A model generated the notes under the pieces. The model was not told the DNA's origin. It was given only the letters and a program-made list of their open reading frames with translations, and ran no database searches. Positions 1-8,161 of a stretch of 28,635 bases of DNA are shown here, in pieces. Positions within the stretch are counted from its first letter, which is position 1. Every line of letters starts with the position of its first letter. Location of the stretch: the NCBI GenBank assembly GCA_002315475.1, contig DCGI01000020.1, forward strand, positions 1 to 28,635. The letters run 5' to 3'. The translations under genes were made by a program, and so were the position numbers. Source of the DNA: Christensenella sp. UBA1782. GTDB lineage: Bacteria > Bacillota > Clostridia > Christensenellales > DTU072.

Positions 1-1589
1 TGAACGTCGAAGTCTGTCGGGACGGAAAGATTTACAGAATAGAATTCCATTCTCCCATGGATGCGAACGGTAAGGTTTCCAGCGGTATCGTAAAAAAACC
101 TCTTGAAGTGATAGGAAAAACGAAAGAGCACGGTACGAAAGTAACCTTCAAACCCGACGATAAAGTATTCGATACGGTTGAATTTAATGCTACGGAAATC
201 ATTACAAAACTTCGAGAAATCGCCTTTTTAACTCCGGGAATCAATATTACTTTTAAGGATAACCGACAAGGAGACACCGAACAAGCCTACGACTTTTTCT
301 ACGTCGGCGGTCTTGTCGATTTCGTCACCTATCTGAACGACGGCGTGGGTGAAACGCAAAATAAACTCTGTTTTATCGAAGGCGAAAAGGATGATTTCCG
401 CGTGCAACTTGCTTTTCAGCATACCTCCAGTTACAGCGAGCGGTTTTATAGTTTTGTCAATAATATCCGTACGATGGACGACGGAACGCACGTGACCGGC
501 TTCCGTTCGGCTTTTACACGAGTCATGAACGATTTTGCCAAAAACACAAACTTTTTCAAAGGCAAAGAAAGTCCTTTGACGGGCGATGATTTCCGGGAAG
601 GCTTGACGGGTGTACTGACGATTAAGATGAAGAATCCGCAGTTTGAAGGGCAAACGAAGTCCAAATTAGGCAGTCCGATTGCGAAAACTTCGGTGGAGAG
701 TATCGTTTATGAAAAGCTTTCCGAGTTTTTTGCCGTTCCGAAGAACAAGGGTGTCGGCGATTATATTTTGAAAAAAGCCGTAGACGTGGCGAGCGTTCGC
801 GAAGCCAGTCGGAGAGCTGCCGAAGTGGAGAGAAAAAAGAACAGCATTACCGGTATGGCTTTGATCGGAAAGTTTGCTTCTTGTACGGGAAATAATGCCG
901 CACTGAACGAACTGTTTATCGTAGAGGGTGATTCGGCAGGCGGTAGCGCCAAACAAGGACGGGATCGTAGAACGCAGGCGATTTTACCGTTACGCGGTAA
1001 ACCGTTAAACGTCATGAAAGTTACCAGACGGGATAAAATCTTCGAAAACGAGGAAATACGTACCATGATTGCCGCCTTAGGAACGGGTATCGAAAAGAGT
1101 TTCAAAATTGAAGATTTGAAATTCCACAAAATCATCATTCTGTCCGATGCCGACTACGACGGTTATCATATCAGAACATTGTTGTTGTCCTTCTTCTACA
1201 AGATGATGCCCGATTTGATTCGTGCCGGACACGTTTACGTGGGTATGCCGCCTCTCTATAAGGTGGAAAAGAAAACCCGTATTGCTTACGCCTACGACGA
1301 CGAAGAATTGGATACCCTTGTCGAAGACATGAAGCAGGTCGCCGGAGAAATGCACATTCAGCGGTACAAAGGTTTGGGTGAAATGAGCAAAGACCAACTT
1401 TGGGATACCACCCTGAATCCCAAAACGAGATTATTGATGCGTGTTACCATCGAAGATGCGGCGGAAGCCAGCGAGTTGATTGACACGTTGATGACGGAAG
1501 GTGCCGACAAGCGGAAAGAGTATATATTCCGCCACGCGAAGTTTAATCGCGTAGACAACTTTGCGTTGAAATACGGAGGTAAAAACTAA
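1..1589 (+). CDS. parE: Type IIA DNA topoisomerase subunit B (topoisomerase IV ParE-like), 5' end outside window
   Basis: This is the ATPase/Toprim subunit of a type IIA topoisomerase, which works with the A subunit encoded next to alter DNA supercoiling and unlink chromosomes. The frame is open from base 3 upstream of the first in-frame ATG at 57, and its translation (VEVCRDGKIYRIEF) is already family sequence, so the gene begins before the window and the ATP-binding GHKL domain is missing. Visible are the transducer domain, the Toprim motif EGDSAGGSA (Glu codon 924-926), PLRGKPLNV, the metal-binding DADYDG (1149-1163, usually DADVDG) and QRYKGLGEM near the C-terminus. The stop codon overlaps the next ATG (TAATG). 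GyrB and ParE are hard to separate from this part. I prefer ParE because the partner lacks a recognisable GyrA box. Confidence 0.93.
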   Translation, partial: NVEVCRDGKIYRIEFHSPMDANGKVSSGIVKKPLEVIGKTKEHGTKVTFKPDDKVFDTVEFNATEIITKLREIAFLTPGINITFKDNRQGDTEQAYDFFYVGGLVDFVTYLNDGVGETQNKLCFIEGEKDDFRVQLAFQHTSSYSERFYSFVNNIRTMDDGTHVTGFRSAFTRVMNDFAKNTNFFKGKESPLTGDDFREGLTGVLTIKMKNPQFEGQTKSKLGSPIAKTSVESIVYEKLSEFFAVPKNKGVGDYILKKAVDVASVREASRRAAEVERKKNSITGMALIGKFASCTGNNAALNELFIVEGDSAGGSAKQGRDRRTQAILPLRGKPLNVMKVTRRDKIFENEEIRTMIAALGTGIEKSFKIEDLKFHKIIILSDADYDGYHIRTLLLSFFYKMMPDLIRAGHVYVGMPPLYKVEKKTRIAYAYDDEELDTLVEDMKQVAGEMHIQRYKGLGEMSKDQLWDTTLNPKTRLLMRVTIEDAAEASELIDTLMTEGADKRKEYIFRHAKFNRVDNFALKYGGKN

Positions 1590-4063
1590 TGCCTAAGAAA
1601 ACAAGCGTTCCCGAAGAACCCATTACCGAGAGAATCGTAGATAAACCGTTGGAAAAAGCGGTTCATGAGTTTATGATGCCGTACGCCGAGTCCATTATTT
1701 TGGATCGTGCCTTACCGCGTGTCGAAGACGGATTAAAACCCGTTCAACGTCGTATTTTGTACACCATGCACGAATTAAACATTCGTCCCGACGGACCGTA
1801 TAAAAAGTCCGCTCGTGTCGTCGGTGATTGCTTAGGTAAATATCATCCGCACGGCGATTCTTCCATATACCAAGCTATGGTAAACTTAGCACAGGACTTT
1901 AACATGCGGAATCCTCTCGTCGACGGACAGGGGAACTTCGGTTCCATTGACGGTGACGGTGCTGCTGCCATGCGTTATACCGAAGTGAGAATGGAAGCTC
2001 TTGCGGTGGAAATGTTGCGGGATTTGGAAAAAGACACCATAAAATGGGTAAAGAACTTCGATGACAGTTTGAACGAACCCGACGTATTGCCCGCCGCTTT
2101 CCCCAACCTTTTGGTCAACGGTGCGATGGGTATAGCCATCGGACTTGCCACCAAGATTCCCACCCATAACCTTACCGAAATTATTGACGGTACCATTGCC
2201 CTTATCGAGAATCCGAACATGAAGATTCAAGATATGTTAAAAATCATAAAAGGTCCCGATTTCCCGACGGGAGGATACGTCGTCCCCGAAGACTCTTTCG
2301 AAGAAATCTATACGACCGGACGCGGAAAATTCTTCATGCAAGCCAAAGCCGGCATTGAAGCGGACGGGAACCGTCAAAATATCGTCATTACCGAGCTTCC
2401 TTACGGCGTCAATAAGAGTACGTTACAGATCCGTATCAAGGATATTCGGGAGGAGATGACGCAAAAGGATAAAAATAATATTTTTGCAGGTATTCAACAA
2501 ATCGTCGACGAATCGGACAGAAACGGTATTCGTGTCGTCATCCGCTTAAAAAGAGGGGAAGACGCTACCGCCATTTTGGAAGAACTCTACAAGAAAACCG
2601 ATTTGCGCTGCAAGTTCAGCGTCAATATGGTTGCGATCGCGGACGGGCGTCCGCAACAGTTGGGATTGATTCCTATACTGAATTATTACATTGCGCACAG
2701 ACAAAACGTCATTCTGCGCAGAAGTCAATACGAACTCGCCAATGCCAAAAAGAGAGAACATATTTTGGAAGGGTATTGCATTATTCTTCCCGACATCGAC
2801 GGCGTCGTCGCCATTATTAAGTCCAGTACGTCCCGTTCGGACGCCAAAGAAAAACTCAGAGCGAAGTATTCTTTGTCCGAAAAACAGGCAGATGCCATAT
2901 TGGAATTAAAACTTGCCAACCTTACCCGTTTGGAAGTAAACAGAATCGAAAAAGAACTTGCCGATTTGAAAAAGACCATCGAAAGATTGAACTGCATCAT
3001 CGGCAGCAAGAAGGAACAATTAAACGTCGTCAAGCAGGAACTGACGGAAATCAGAAACAAATACCGCTCCAAGAGATTATCGACCATTGCGGATTCTTTA
3101 GAATCTTTGCAATACAGAGCTTCCGAAGTGGGTAACCAAAGTTTCAAGAACGGATACCTTATTCGCAGTATGGACGGTTCTATTAAGTTTTTAAGTCCTT
3201 TGGAATACATGAAGTCCAACGATTCCGAACCTACCACCGAAAAGGAAATTAAGTCGGAGTTTTTACGTTTGGAAGAACCCGTACAAACCTACGGATTTGC
3301 AAGCGACGGTACTTGTTATAAACTGGATTTATCCAAAATGCCGGACAGCAGAATACAGGATAAAGGCTTTAAGCCGTCCGATTTTAACGAAGAAGCCGAT
3401 AAAAAATCGTACTTTGTGAAGGTATGCGCCTTCCGTCCGGAAGAGGAAAATCAAGAACTCTATTTCTTCACAAAGCAGGGCATGGTGAAAAAATCGCTTG
3501 TCAACGAATGTATCGTTTCTAAAGATTTCTACCAAGTCATGGTTTTGAAAGAGGGGGATGAACTCTTAAACGTGGAAGTCCGTCAACCGAACACCACCAT
3601 TTTGTTTGTTTCCGACGACGGTATGGCGTTAAACGTAGTACATGACGAATTTAACGTAACGGGAAGAAAAACGGGCGGTGTCATCGGTATGTCTTTGAAC
3701 GACGGTGCTTCGATTGTATTTGCCGGACAGGAAGAAGGCGATTCGATGGGTTATATCGAAGGCGATATGGGTATCATCAGTGACGGCGGCTTTGCCAAAC
3801 GTATCGTTGCCGGAACCATCGATTTGTCCGCAAGAGCAAGAAAAGGTTTGAAAATCATGGAGCTCGGCGCAAAATCCAAAATCGTCTACGTTACCGTCAT
3901 AAAAAGAGAACAATATGCCGTAGCTTTGTTGGATAAAGACGGGAATATTTTCATCACCAATACCGAAGAATTCCTGTTGGACAGAACTCGTATCGGTAAA
4001 GGAAAACCGTTGCCTTGTTCGGCGGGTTGCGTCCTTGCTTCTACGCACAGAACGGAAGTATAA
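1589..4063 (+). CDS. parC: Type IIA DNA topoisomerase subunit A (topoisomerase IV ParC-like)
   Basis: Breakage-reunion subunit of the topoisomerase, 824 residues, a normal length for GyrA/ParC of Bacillota. The N-terminal winged-helix region contains DRALPRVEDGLKPVQRRIL and KYHPHGDSSIYQ. The catalytic tyrosine is Y130 in AAMRYTEVRM, which becomes covalently joined to DNA. A coiled-coil tower follows (about 380-500), then a beta-pinwheel C-terminal domain (about 510-824). I find no canonical GyrA box (QRRGGKG) in the first blade, which favours topoisomerase IV over gyrase but does not prove it. GGAGGT at 1575-1580 and the TAATG overlap with the B-subunit stop show translational coupling. Residue 95, in the quinolone-resistance region, is Gln where Asp or Glu is usual. 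The last codons form the -10 box of a promoter for the next gene. Confidence 0.94.
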   Translation: MPKKTSVPEEPITERIVDKPLEKAVHEFMMPYAESIILDRALPRVEDGLKPVQRRILYTMHELNIRPDGPYKKSARVVGDCLGKYHPHGDSSIYQAMVNLAQDFNMRNPLVDGQGNFGSIDGDGAAAMRYTEVRMEALAVEMLRDLEKDTIKWVKNFDDSLNEPDVLPAAFPNLLVNGAMGIAIGLATKIPTHNLTEIIDGTIALIENPNMKIQDMLKIIKGPDFPTGGYVVPEDSFEEIYTTGRGKFFMQAKAGIEADGNRQNIVITELPYGVNKSTLQIRIKDIREEMTQKDKNNIFAGIQQIVDESDRNGIRVVIRLKRGEDATAILEELYKKTDLRCKFSVNMVAIADGRPQQLGLIPILNYYIAHRQNVILRRSQYELANAKKREHILEGYCIILPDIDGVVAIIKSSTSRSDAKEKLRAKYSLSEKQADAILELKLANLTRLEVNRIEKELADLKKTIERLNCIIGSKKEQLNVVKQELTEIRNKYRSKRLSTIADSLESLQYRASEVGNQSFKNGYLIRSMDGSIKFLSPLEYMKSNDSEPTTEKEIKSEFLRLEEPVQTYGFASDGTCYKLDLSKMPDSRIQDKGFKPSDFNEEADKKSYFVKVCAFRPEEENQELYFFTKQGMVKKSLVNECIVSKDFYQVMVLKEGDELLNVEVRQPNTTILFVSDDGMALNVVHDEFNVTGRKTGGVIGMSLNDGASIVFAGQEEGDSMGYIEGDMGIISDGGFAKRIVAGTIDLSARARKGLKIMELGAKSKIVYVTVIKREQYAVALLDKDGNIFITNTEEFLLDRTRIGKGKPLPCSAGCVLASTHRTEV

Positions 4064-4064
4064 T
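4035..4064 (+). promoter_or_regulatory. Promoter inside the 3' end of parC, reading into the lipoprotein gene
   Basis: TTGCTT (4035-4040), an 18-base spacer and a perfect TATAAT (4059-4064) lie in the last codons of parC. The TAA stop of parC is part of the -10 hexamer. Only eight bases (ATCGAATT, no Shine-Dalgarno) separate the -10 box from the ATG at 4073, so the start point would fall at most a few bases before the start codon. The prediction rests on consensus match and position only. Confidence 0.55.
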
Positions 4065-4072
4065 ATCGAATT

Positions 4073-5848
4073 ATGAAAAAGGTTCTTCTCTTGCTCGTGT
4101 GTTTCGTTGTATTGCTCGGGGTACTTTCGGGTTGCAACGAGGAGCAAGCGGAAGAACTTTTGCAGGCAAGCGAAATCGACGGATTGTTCGAATTGGTGGA
4201 GCGAAAGGTCGTATGGTTCGAGTGGCTCAAGACCTACAATCCCAATAAACCGCTTGCCGTATTTTTTCATGGGGAAGGGGAAGAAAGCTTTTCTTTATCT
4301 CTTGACAGAACCGCTTATACCCAAGAAGTATTGACGTCCTCTTGCGGATGGCGGGGAAACGGATTGATTTCCAATCAACAAAAAACGAAATACGACTTGA
4401 CTTCCTATTGGACGGATATTGCCGGGTATAACGTTCTTATTTTTCATTGGGAAAAGTTTGCCGAAGAGGAATCTTATACGGCGATTCTTTCGAAACTGTT
4501 ATCGACGTATAGACTACGCTATCGAGAGAACGGCGACTATCACTCGTTCGGCTCCGTTCCGCTCGTAAAAGTTTTTGCCGCGCTGTATTTGTCGGAAATG
4601 AATAAAGCCGAAGTATCGTCGCAGGAAATTCGGTTTGTCGGAAACGGAACCGGTGCCGTCCTGTGTGAAGCTTTGGCGACGTATATAAGCAAGTTGGACG
4701 GCACGAATAGCTACCTCCCCTATCGCATTACGTTGTGCGACGCCCCTCTTTCGGCGGATGCTTTACCGTTTCAAACCGAAATAATATCATTGCAAGAGCC
4801 GTCCGTTTTGGATTTTTTAACCGCTTGTAACGACGTTCTTGCCCCCAAAGGCGTGGCGTTGGAAGTGGTGGAAAGTCAAGAAATCGGTACCGATGTTTCT
4901 TATGCGTATACTTATAGCAACGACAGGACGCAGGCTTTGGAATCTTTCAAATCGAACGTTGCGTATTTGGCACTTTCGGAAAGGTATTCCGTCGACGAGA
5001 GTTTTTCGGTTTGCAAAACAAAAAAACGTATTGCTATGGATTGGTATATGTATTCGGTACTCGGCAGCGACGATGAAACGGTCGGTAATCCCACAGACGA
5101 AAGTTCGGTTTCGTATAACAGAGGGAATTGGGGGAGCAATTTTCGACGTCCCGTTTTGAACGACCGAGTTTTTTCGGAAGGTACGAATTATATTTATACC
5201 GATTATGCCGTTTCGGCTTGGACGCCTACGGCGTACATTCGAGCCTTTCGAGGCGTCTCGTTTTATCAAAAAAAAGCCGAAAGCGTTATCGGTACCGACA
5301 AAAACGGTCGAAAGCAGTATTTATATTCCGATTATGTTTTGGAAAAATTCTCCTCCGAGAATCGACAAGTGTCCGATAGACGAGATTGTACGATTTTTTG
5401 CGGTTATGTCTATTATGACAGGAATCAAGACGGCTTGATGAACGAAGGCATCGTATCGTTTCGGCAAGGTAGCAAAATCGTGATAACCCTTACCTACGAA
5501 ACGACGGTCGGCACCCGTATCGTGCTTTCGGAAAAGAAAGTATCTTCCGCGCAAGACGGCTTTTTTATGATTCGTTTTGTTGACGGGGAGGGTGATATTC
5601 GTATCACGTCGTCGGAAGGATACGCCGAAATACAAGGGTTTAACGTTGCGACAAGAGAGTATTCGCTATACTTACGATACGAATACGAAAAAGGCTATAC
5701 CAATTATGATGCGGAAGCTTATTCCTCTTATTCCTATGAACGTGCTTGGGGAAACGGTTTTTCGAAAAACGTCGTTTCGTTTACCTTAAAACAAGATTCT
5801 GTGCACGCTACCTACGTGTATAACTGCTTGATTACCGATATGGAGTAA
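4073..5848 (+). CDS. Large lipoprotein with inactive-looking alpha/beta-hydrolase-like region and SdrD-B-like domain
   Basis: A 591-residue protein of unknown function. Residues 1-21 are a lipoprotein signal peptide (Lys-Lys, hydrophobic core, lipobox LSGC), so it should be anchored by Cys21 on the outer face of the membrane. Residues about 55-260 resemble an alpha/beta-hydrolase: a strand ending in FFHGEG, a second strand (VLIFHW), and FVGNGTGAVL at 188-197 at the position of the nucleophile elbow G-x-S-x-G. The expected Ser is Gly192, so it is probably not an active hydrolase. Residues about 443-520 start CGYVYYDRNQDGLMNEG, like the calcium-binding start of SdrD-type B domains of surface proteins. 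The start has no Shine-Dalgarno but a -10 box eight bases upstream. Two bases separate it from the ligase gene. The fold assignment is inference from motifs. Confidence 0.85.
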   Translation: MKKVLLLLVCFVVLLGVLSGCNEEQAEELLQASEIDGLFELVERKVVWFEWLKTYNPNKPLAVFFHGEGEESFSLSLDRTAYTQEVLTSSCGWRGNGLISNQQKTKYDLTSYWTDIAGYNVLIFHWEKFAEEESYTAILSKLLSTYRLRYRENGDYHSFGSVPLVKVFAALYLSEMNKAEVSSQEIRFVGNGTGAVLCEALATYISKLDGTNSYLPYRITLCDAPLSADALPFQTEIISLQEPSVLDFLTACNDVLAPKGVALEVVESQEIGTDVSYAYTYSNDRTQALESFKSNVAYLALSERYSVDESFSVCKTKKRIAMDWYMYSVLGSDDETVGNPTDESSVSYNRGNWGSNFRRPVLNDRVFSEGTNYIYTDYAVSAWTPTAYIRAFRGVSFYQKKAESVIGTDKNGRKQYLYSDYVLEKFSSENRQVSDRRDCTIFCGYVYYDRNQDGLMNEGIVSFRQGSKIVITLTYETTVGTRIVLSEKKVSSAQDGFFMIRFVDGEGDIRITSSEGYAEIQGFNVATREYSLYLRYEYEKGYTNYDAEAYSSYSYERAWGNGFSKNVVSFTLKQDSVHATYVYNCLITDME

Positions 5849-5850
5849 AA

Positions 5851-6711
5851 ATGAAAGGGAAAATCATCGTCAACGGCTATTATTTCGGGGAAAGCGAGCA
5901 ATACCGTTGCCGTCGTCTGACGGAAGAGTTTGCACGCAGAGGTATTACGGTCGAGGTGGAACGTAATGCATCGGTTCACGCCGTCGGCGAAACCTTCGAT
6001 TGCGATTTTGCTCTTTTTTTCGATAAAGATATTTACTATTGTAAAATGTTGGAAAATGCCGGCATCCCCGTTTACAATTCTTCTTTTGTGTTGGATGCGA
6101 CCGACGACAAAGGCAAAACGGCGGTTTTTCTCGCTAAGACGACATCGGTGGAAATGCCGAAAACCATTTTGGCACCCAAACAGTTTTTTTATCAAGAGGA
6201 TAGGGATTATCTTCGCTCGGTCGGGGAATCGCTCGGTTACCCGTACGTCGTAAAAGAAGTTTTCGGTTCGTTGGGCGAACAGGTGTATTGGGTGCGTTCT
6301 TTTGAAGAAGGTTTAACTTTGTCGCAAAAAATCGGTACGAAACCGCATTTGTTTCAAGCTTTTCGCTCGGAGAGTTACGGCAAAAGCGTGCGTGTCCTTG
6401 TCGTCGGTAAAAAGGCGATAGGAGGTATCTTGTTACAGTCCCGAGGGGATTTTCGCAGTAATGCGCATTTGGGCGGAGAAGCCTCGATTTTCGAGCTTCC
6501 CTGCGAATACGTAAAAAAGGCGGAAGAAGTTGCTGCCGCACTCGATGCCGTTTATTGCGGTGTGGATTTTTTTGCCGATAAACCCATTCTTATCGAAGTC
6601 AACGGCAGTGCCTATTTTTCGGAATTCGAAAGAATCACCGGCATAAACGTTGCCGAAATTTTTGTAGAAAACGTTATAAACGATATAGCTTCTCGCCCTT
6701 ACAGGGAATGA
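5851..6711 (+). CDS. RimK-like ATP-grasp ligase
   Basis: A 286-residue cytoplasmic enzyme of the ATP-grasp superfamily, which uses ATP to form an acyl-phosphate on a carboxylate and join it to an amine. It resembles the RimK/alpha-L-glutamate ligase group. ATP-binding features are VVKEVFGSLGEQVYWV (132-147, Lys135), DFRSNAHLGG (200-209, the RimK signature) and the metal ligands in GVDFF (Asp239) and IEVNGSAYF (Glu249, Asn251). The usual motif ends NSSPG, so the NGSAYF variant may shape the acceptor pocket. It starts with GGAG five bases before the ATG and two bases after the stop of the lipoprotein gene, so the two are likely co-transcribed. Its 3' end overlaps the opposing MATE gene by 38 bases. 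The substrate cannot be read from sequence. Confidence 0.88.
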   Translation: MKGKIIVNGYYFGESEQYRCRRLTEEFARRGITVEVERNASVHAVGETFDCDFALFFDKDIYYCKMLENAGIPVYNSSFVLDATDDKGKTAVFLAKTTSVEMPKTILAPKQFFYQEDRDYLRSVGESLGYPYVVKEVFGSLGEQVYWVRSFEEGLTLSQKIGTKPHLFQAFRSESYGKSVRVLVVGKKAIGGILLQSRGDFRSNAHLGGEASIFELPCEYVKKAEEVAAALDAVYCGVDFFADKPILIEVNGSAYFSEFERITGINVAEIFVENVINDIASRPYRE

Positions 6712-8050
6712 CGTAATAAAACAGAACGGCAAGAAGGACGGACACGAAGTCCAAAATCGGCTGTACCAGCATGATTCCGTAGAGCGGATAAGCCATGTTC
6801 ATCAAAATCATAAACGGAATATCCAACGTTCCTTTTCGGAACAGAGTAACGATCATCGCGCGAGAACTCTTGTCTTTGGCTTGAAAAACGGCTATAAAGA
6901 TAAACATAACCGAAAGGAGAGGCATTGCCATACAGTGCAAACGAATAAATTGGGTTCCGTAGGCGATGGTTTCGGCATCGTTTATAAAGAAAGTCATTAA
7001 GTTTCCCGCAAATATTTCGTAGAAAATCAAAAATACAGCACCAAGACCTATGGTTAAAATCAAAGAAAAACGAATGATTTGTTTGACACGCACGTTGTTT
7101 TTTGCGGAATGGTTGTAGGACAGTAAAGGCAGGATCCCCTGCGACAGACCTTGAGCGATATGCGCCGGTACCAAGTCTACTTTTTTTACGATACCCAACG
7201 CGGCAATGGAAGCTTGCCCGTAAGAAGATATTAAAAGGTTCAGAACCACGTTGGAAAGGGTGGCGCAGAAAGTCATGGCGGCATTGGGGAGTCCGATAAA
7301 AACAGCTTTGCCCGCAAGATTTTTTCGGAGGGTAAAGTATTTCGGATGAAAAGACAAAACCGTTTTTTTGCGGTTTATTCCGATATAAATCAAAAAGTAG
7401 AGAGTGGCTACGCCGTTTGAAATGGCTGTCGCTAAAGCGGCACCCGCACATTGCATATTCAAGCCCCAAGGAAATATAAAGATAGGATCCAAAATGATAT
7501 TCAGAACGGCACCGATTGCCATGCCTATACTGGCTTGCGTGGCTTTTCCTACCGCACGAATCAGATGCCCGAGTACGACGGAAAGAACGGTCGGAATACC
7601 CCCGACGACAATCGTCCATAAAACGTAATCGGAAGAATAGTCGAGCATGGCACCTTCTTCGGAGCCGAGCAAACGCAAAATCGGCGTACGGGTGAATAAT
7701 AGAATTAAACTGTACAAACCCGTAACGATTACGGTTATCCAAAAAGCAAAGGAAGAAATCTTTTTGACTTCATCGTATTGTTCGATACCTAACTTTCGGG
7801 AAATCAAACTTCCGCTTCCTACACCGAAAAGGTTGGAAAGTACCGTCAACATTAAATACAAAGGTAAAACCATCGTTACGGCGGCGACTTGCGTGGTATC
7901 TCCCGTCTGTGCGATAAACCATGTGTCCGCAAGATTATAGACGATGGTGATAAGTTGTCCGATAATGGTAGGCAAAGCCAAAATTAAAACCGATTGATAG
8001 ACGGGTTTCGTTTCGAACAGTGCCTTGTCTTTTTCCGAAAGTTTTGTCAT
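6674..8050 (-). CDS. MATE family multidrug/cation antiporter
   Basis: A 458-residue integral membrane protein of the MATE family, which exports drugs or metabolites against a Na+ or H+ gradient. It has about twelve hydrophobic segments in two homologous halves. The N-terminal half has FETKPVYQSVLILALPTIIG and NLADTWFIAQTGD, the second repeat begins near GLPNAAMTFCATLSNVVLN, and ALGIVKKVDLVPAHIAQGLSQG and QAKDKSSRAMIVTLFRKG are characteristic of the DinF/NorM-like clostridial subgroup. An upstream ATG at 8068 would add six residues, but it lies before the -10 box of a good promoter, so I take the ATG at 8050. No Shine-Dalgarno precedes it beyond a weak AGGATT. The gene is divergent from the ABC exporter pair and overlaps the ATP-grasp gene at its 3' end. 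Confidence 0.93.
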   Translation of the reverse strand: MTKLSEKDKALFETKPVYQSVLILALPTIIGQLITIVYNLADTWFIAQTGDTTQVAAVTMVLPLYLMLTVLSNLFGVGSGSLISRKLGIEQYDEVKKISSFAFWITVIVTGLYSLILLFTRTPILRLLGSEEGAMLDYSSDYVLWTIVVGGIPTVLSVVLGHLIRAVGKATQASIGMAIGAVLNIILDPIFIFPWGLNMQCAGAALATAISNGVATLYFLIYIGINRKKTVLSFHPKYFTLRKNLAGKAVFIGLPNAAMTFCATLSNVVLNLLISSYGQASIAALGIVKKVDLVPAHIAQGLSQGILPLLSYNHSAKNNVRVKQIIRFSLILTIGLGAVFLIFYEIFAGNLMTFFINDAETIAYGTQFIRLHCMAMPLLSVMFIFIAVFQAKDKSSRAMIVTLFRKGTLDIPFMILMNMAYPLYGIMLVQPILDFVSVLLAVLFYYVIPCKGEKLYRL

Positions 8051-8056
8051 AATCCT

Positions 8057-8085
8057 ATTATATGCCACATTTCCGAAAATCGCAA
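8057..8085 (-). promoter_or_regulatory. Promoter of the MATE gene, leaderless geometry
   Basis: On the minus strand TTGCGA (8085-8080) and a perfect TATAAT (8062-8057) are separated by exactly 17 bases. The -10 box is followed by six bases (AGGATT) and the ATG at 8050, placing the expected transcription start at the A of the start codon. Confidence 0.7.
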
Positions 8086-8086
8086 G

Positions 8087-8109
8087 TTCTCGACGACATT
8101 TCTCGACGA
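8087..8109. repeat. Two direct copies of TTCTCGACGA between divergent promoters
   Basis: The ten-base word TTCTCGACGA occurs at 8087-8096 and again at 8100-8109, a 13-base period. It sits just outside the MATE -35 box and before the ABC exporter -35 box. Short tandem half-sites in a divergent control region can be a regulator-binding site, here possibly coordinating two efflux systems. No regulator gene lies beside it, and chance cannot be excluded. Confidence 0.4.
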
Positions 8110-8132
8110 ACTTAAAGCGAAACTAAATAGTA

Positions 8133-8161
8133 TTGCTTTTCTATCATGTAAATGTTATAAT
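8133..8161 (+). promoter_or_regulatory. Promoter of the ABC exporter operon, leaderless geometry
   Basis: TTGCTT (8133-8138), a 17-base spacer and TATAAT (8156-8161) are followed by six bases (TTTCTT) and ATG at 8168. No purine-rich ribosome-binding site exists between the -10 box and the start codon, so the mRNA is predicted to start at the ATG. Confidence 0.72.

Noticed and set aside
3..4063. Assignment of the first two genes as gyrB-gyrA.
   Set aside because: No canonical GyrA box is visible in the A subunit and no oriC-region genes are nearby. Topoisomerase IV is preferred, but a divergent gyrase remains possible.
8050..8068. Upstream ATG at 8068 as start of the MATE gene.
   Set aside because: It lies before the TATAAT box that fits a 17-base-spaced promoter, has no ribosome-binding site, and adds six residues that are not family sequence. 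It cannot be excluded if an earlier promoter exists.
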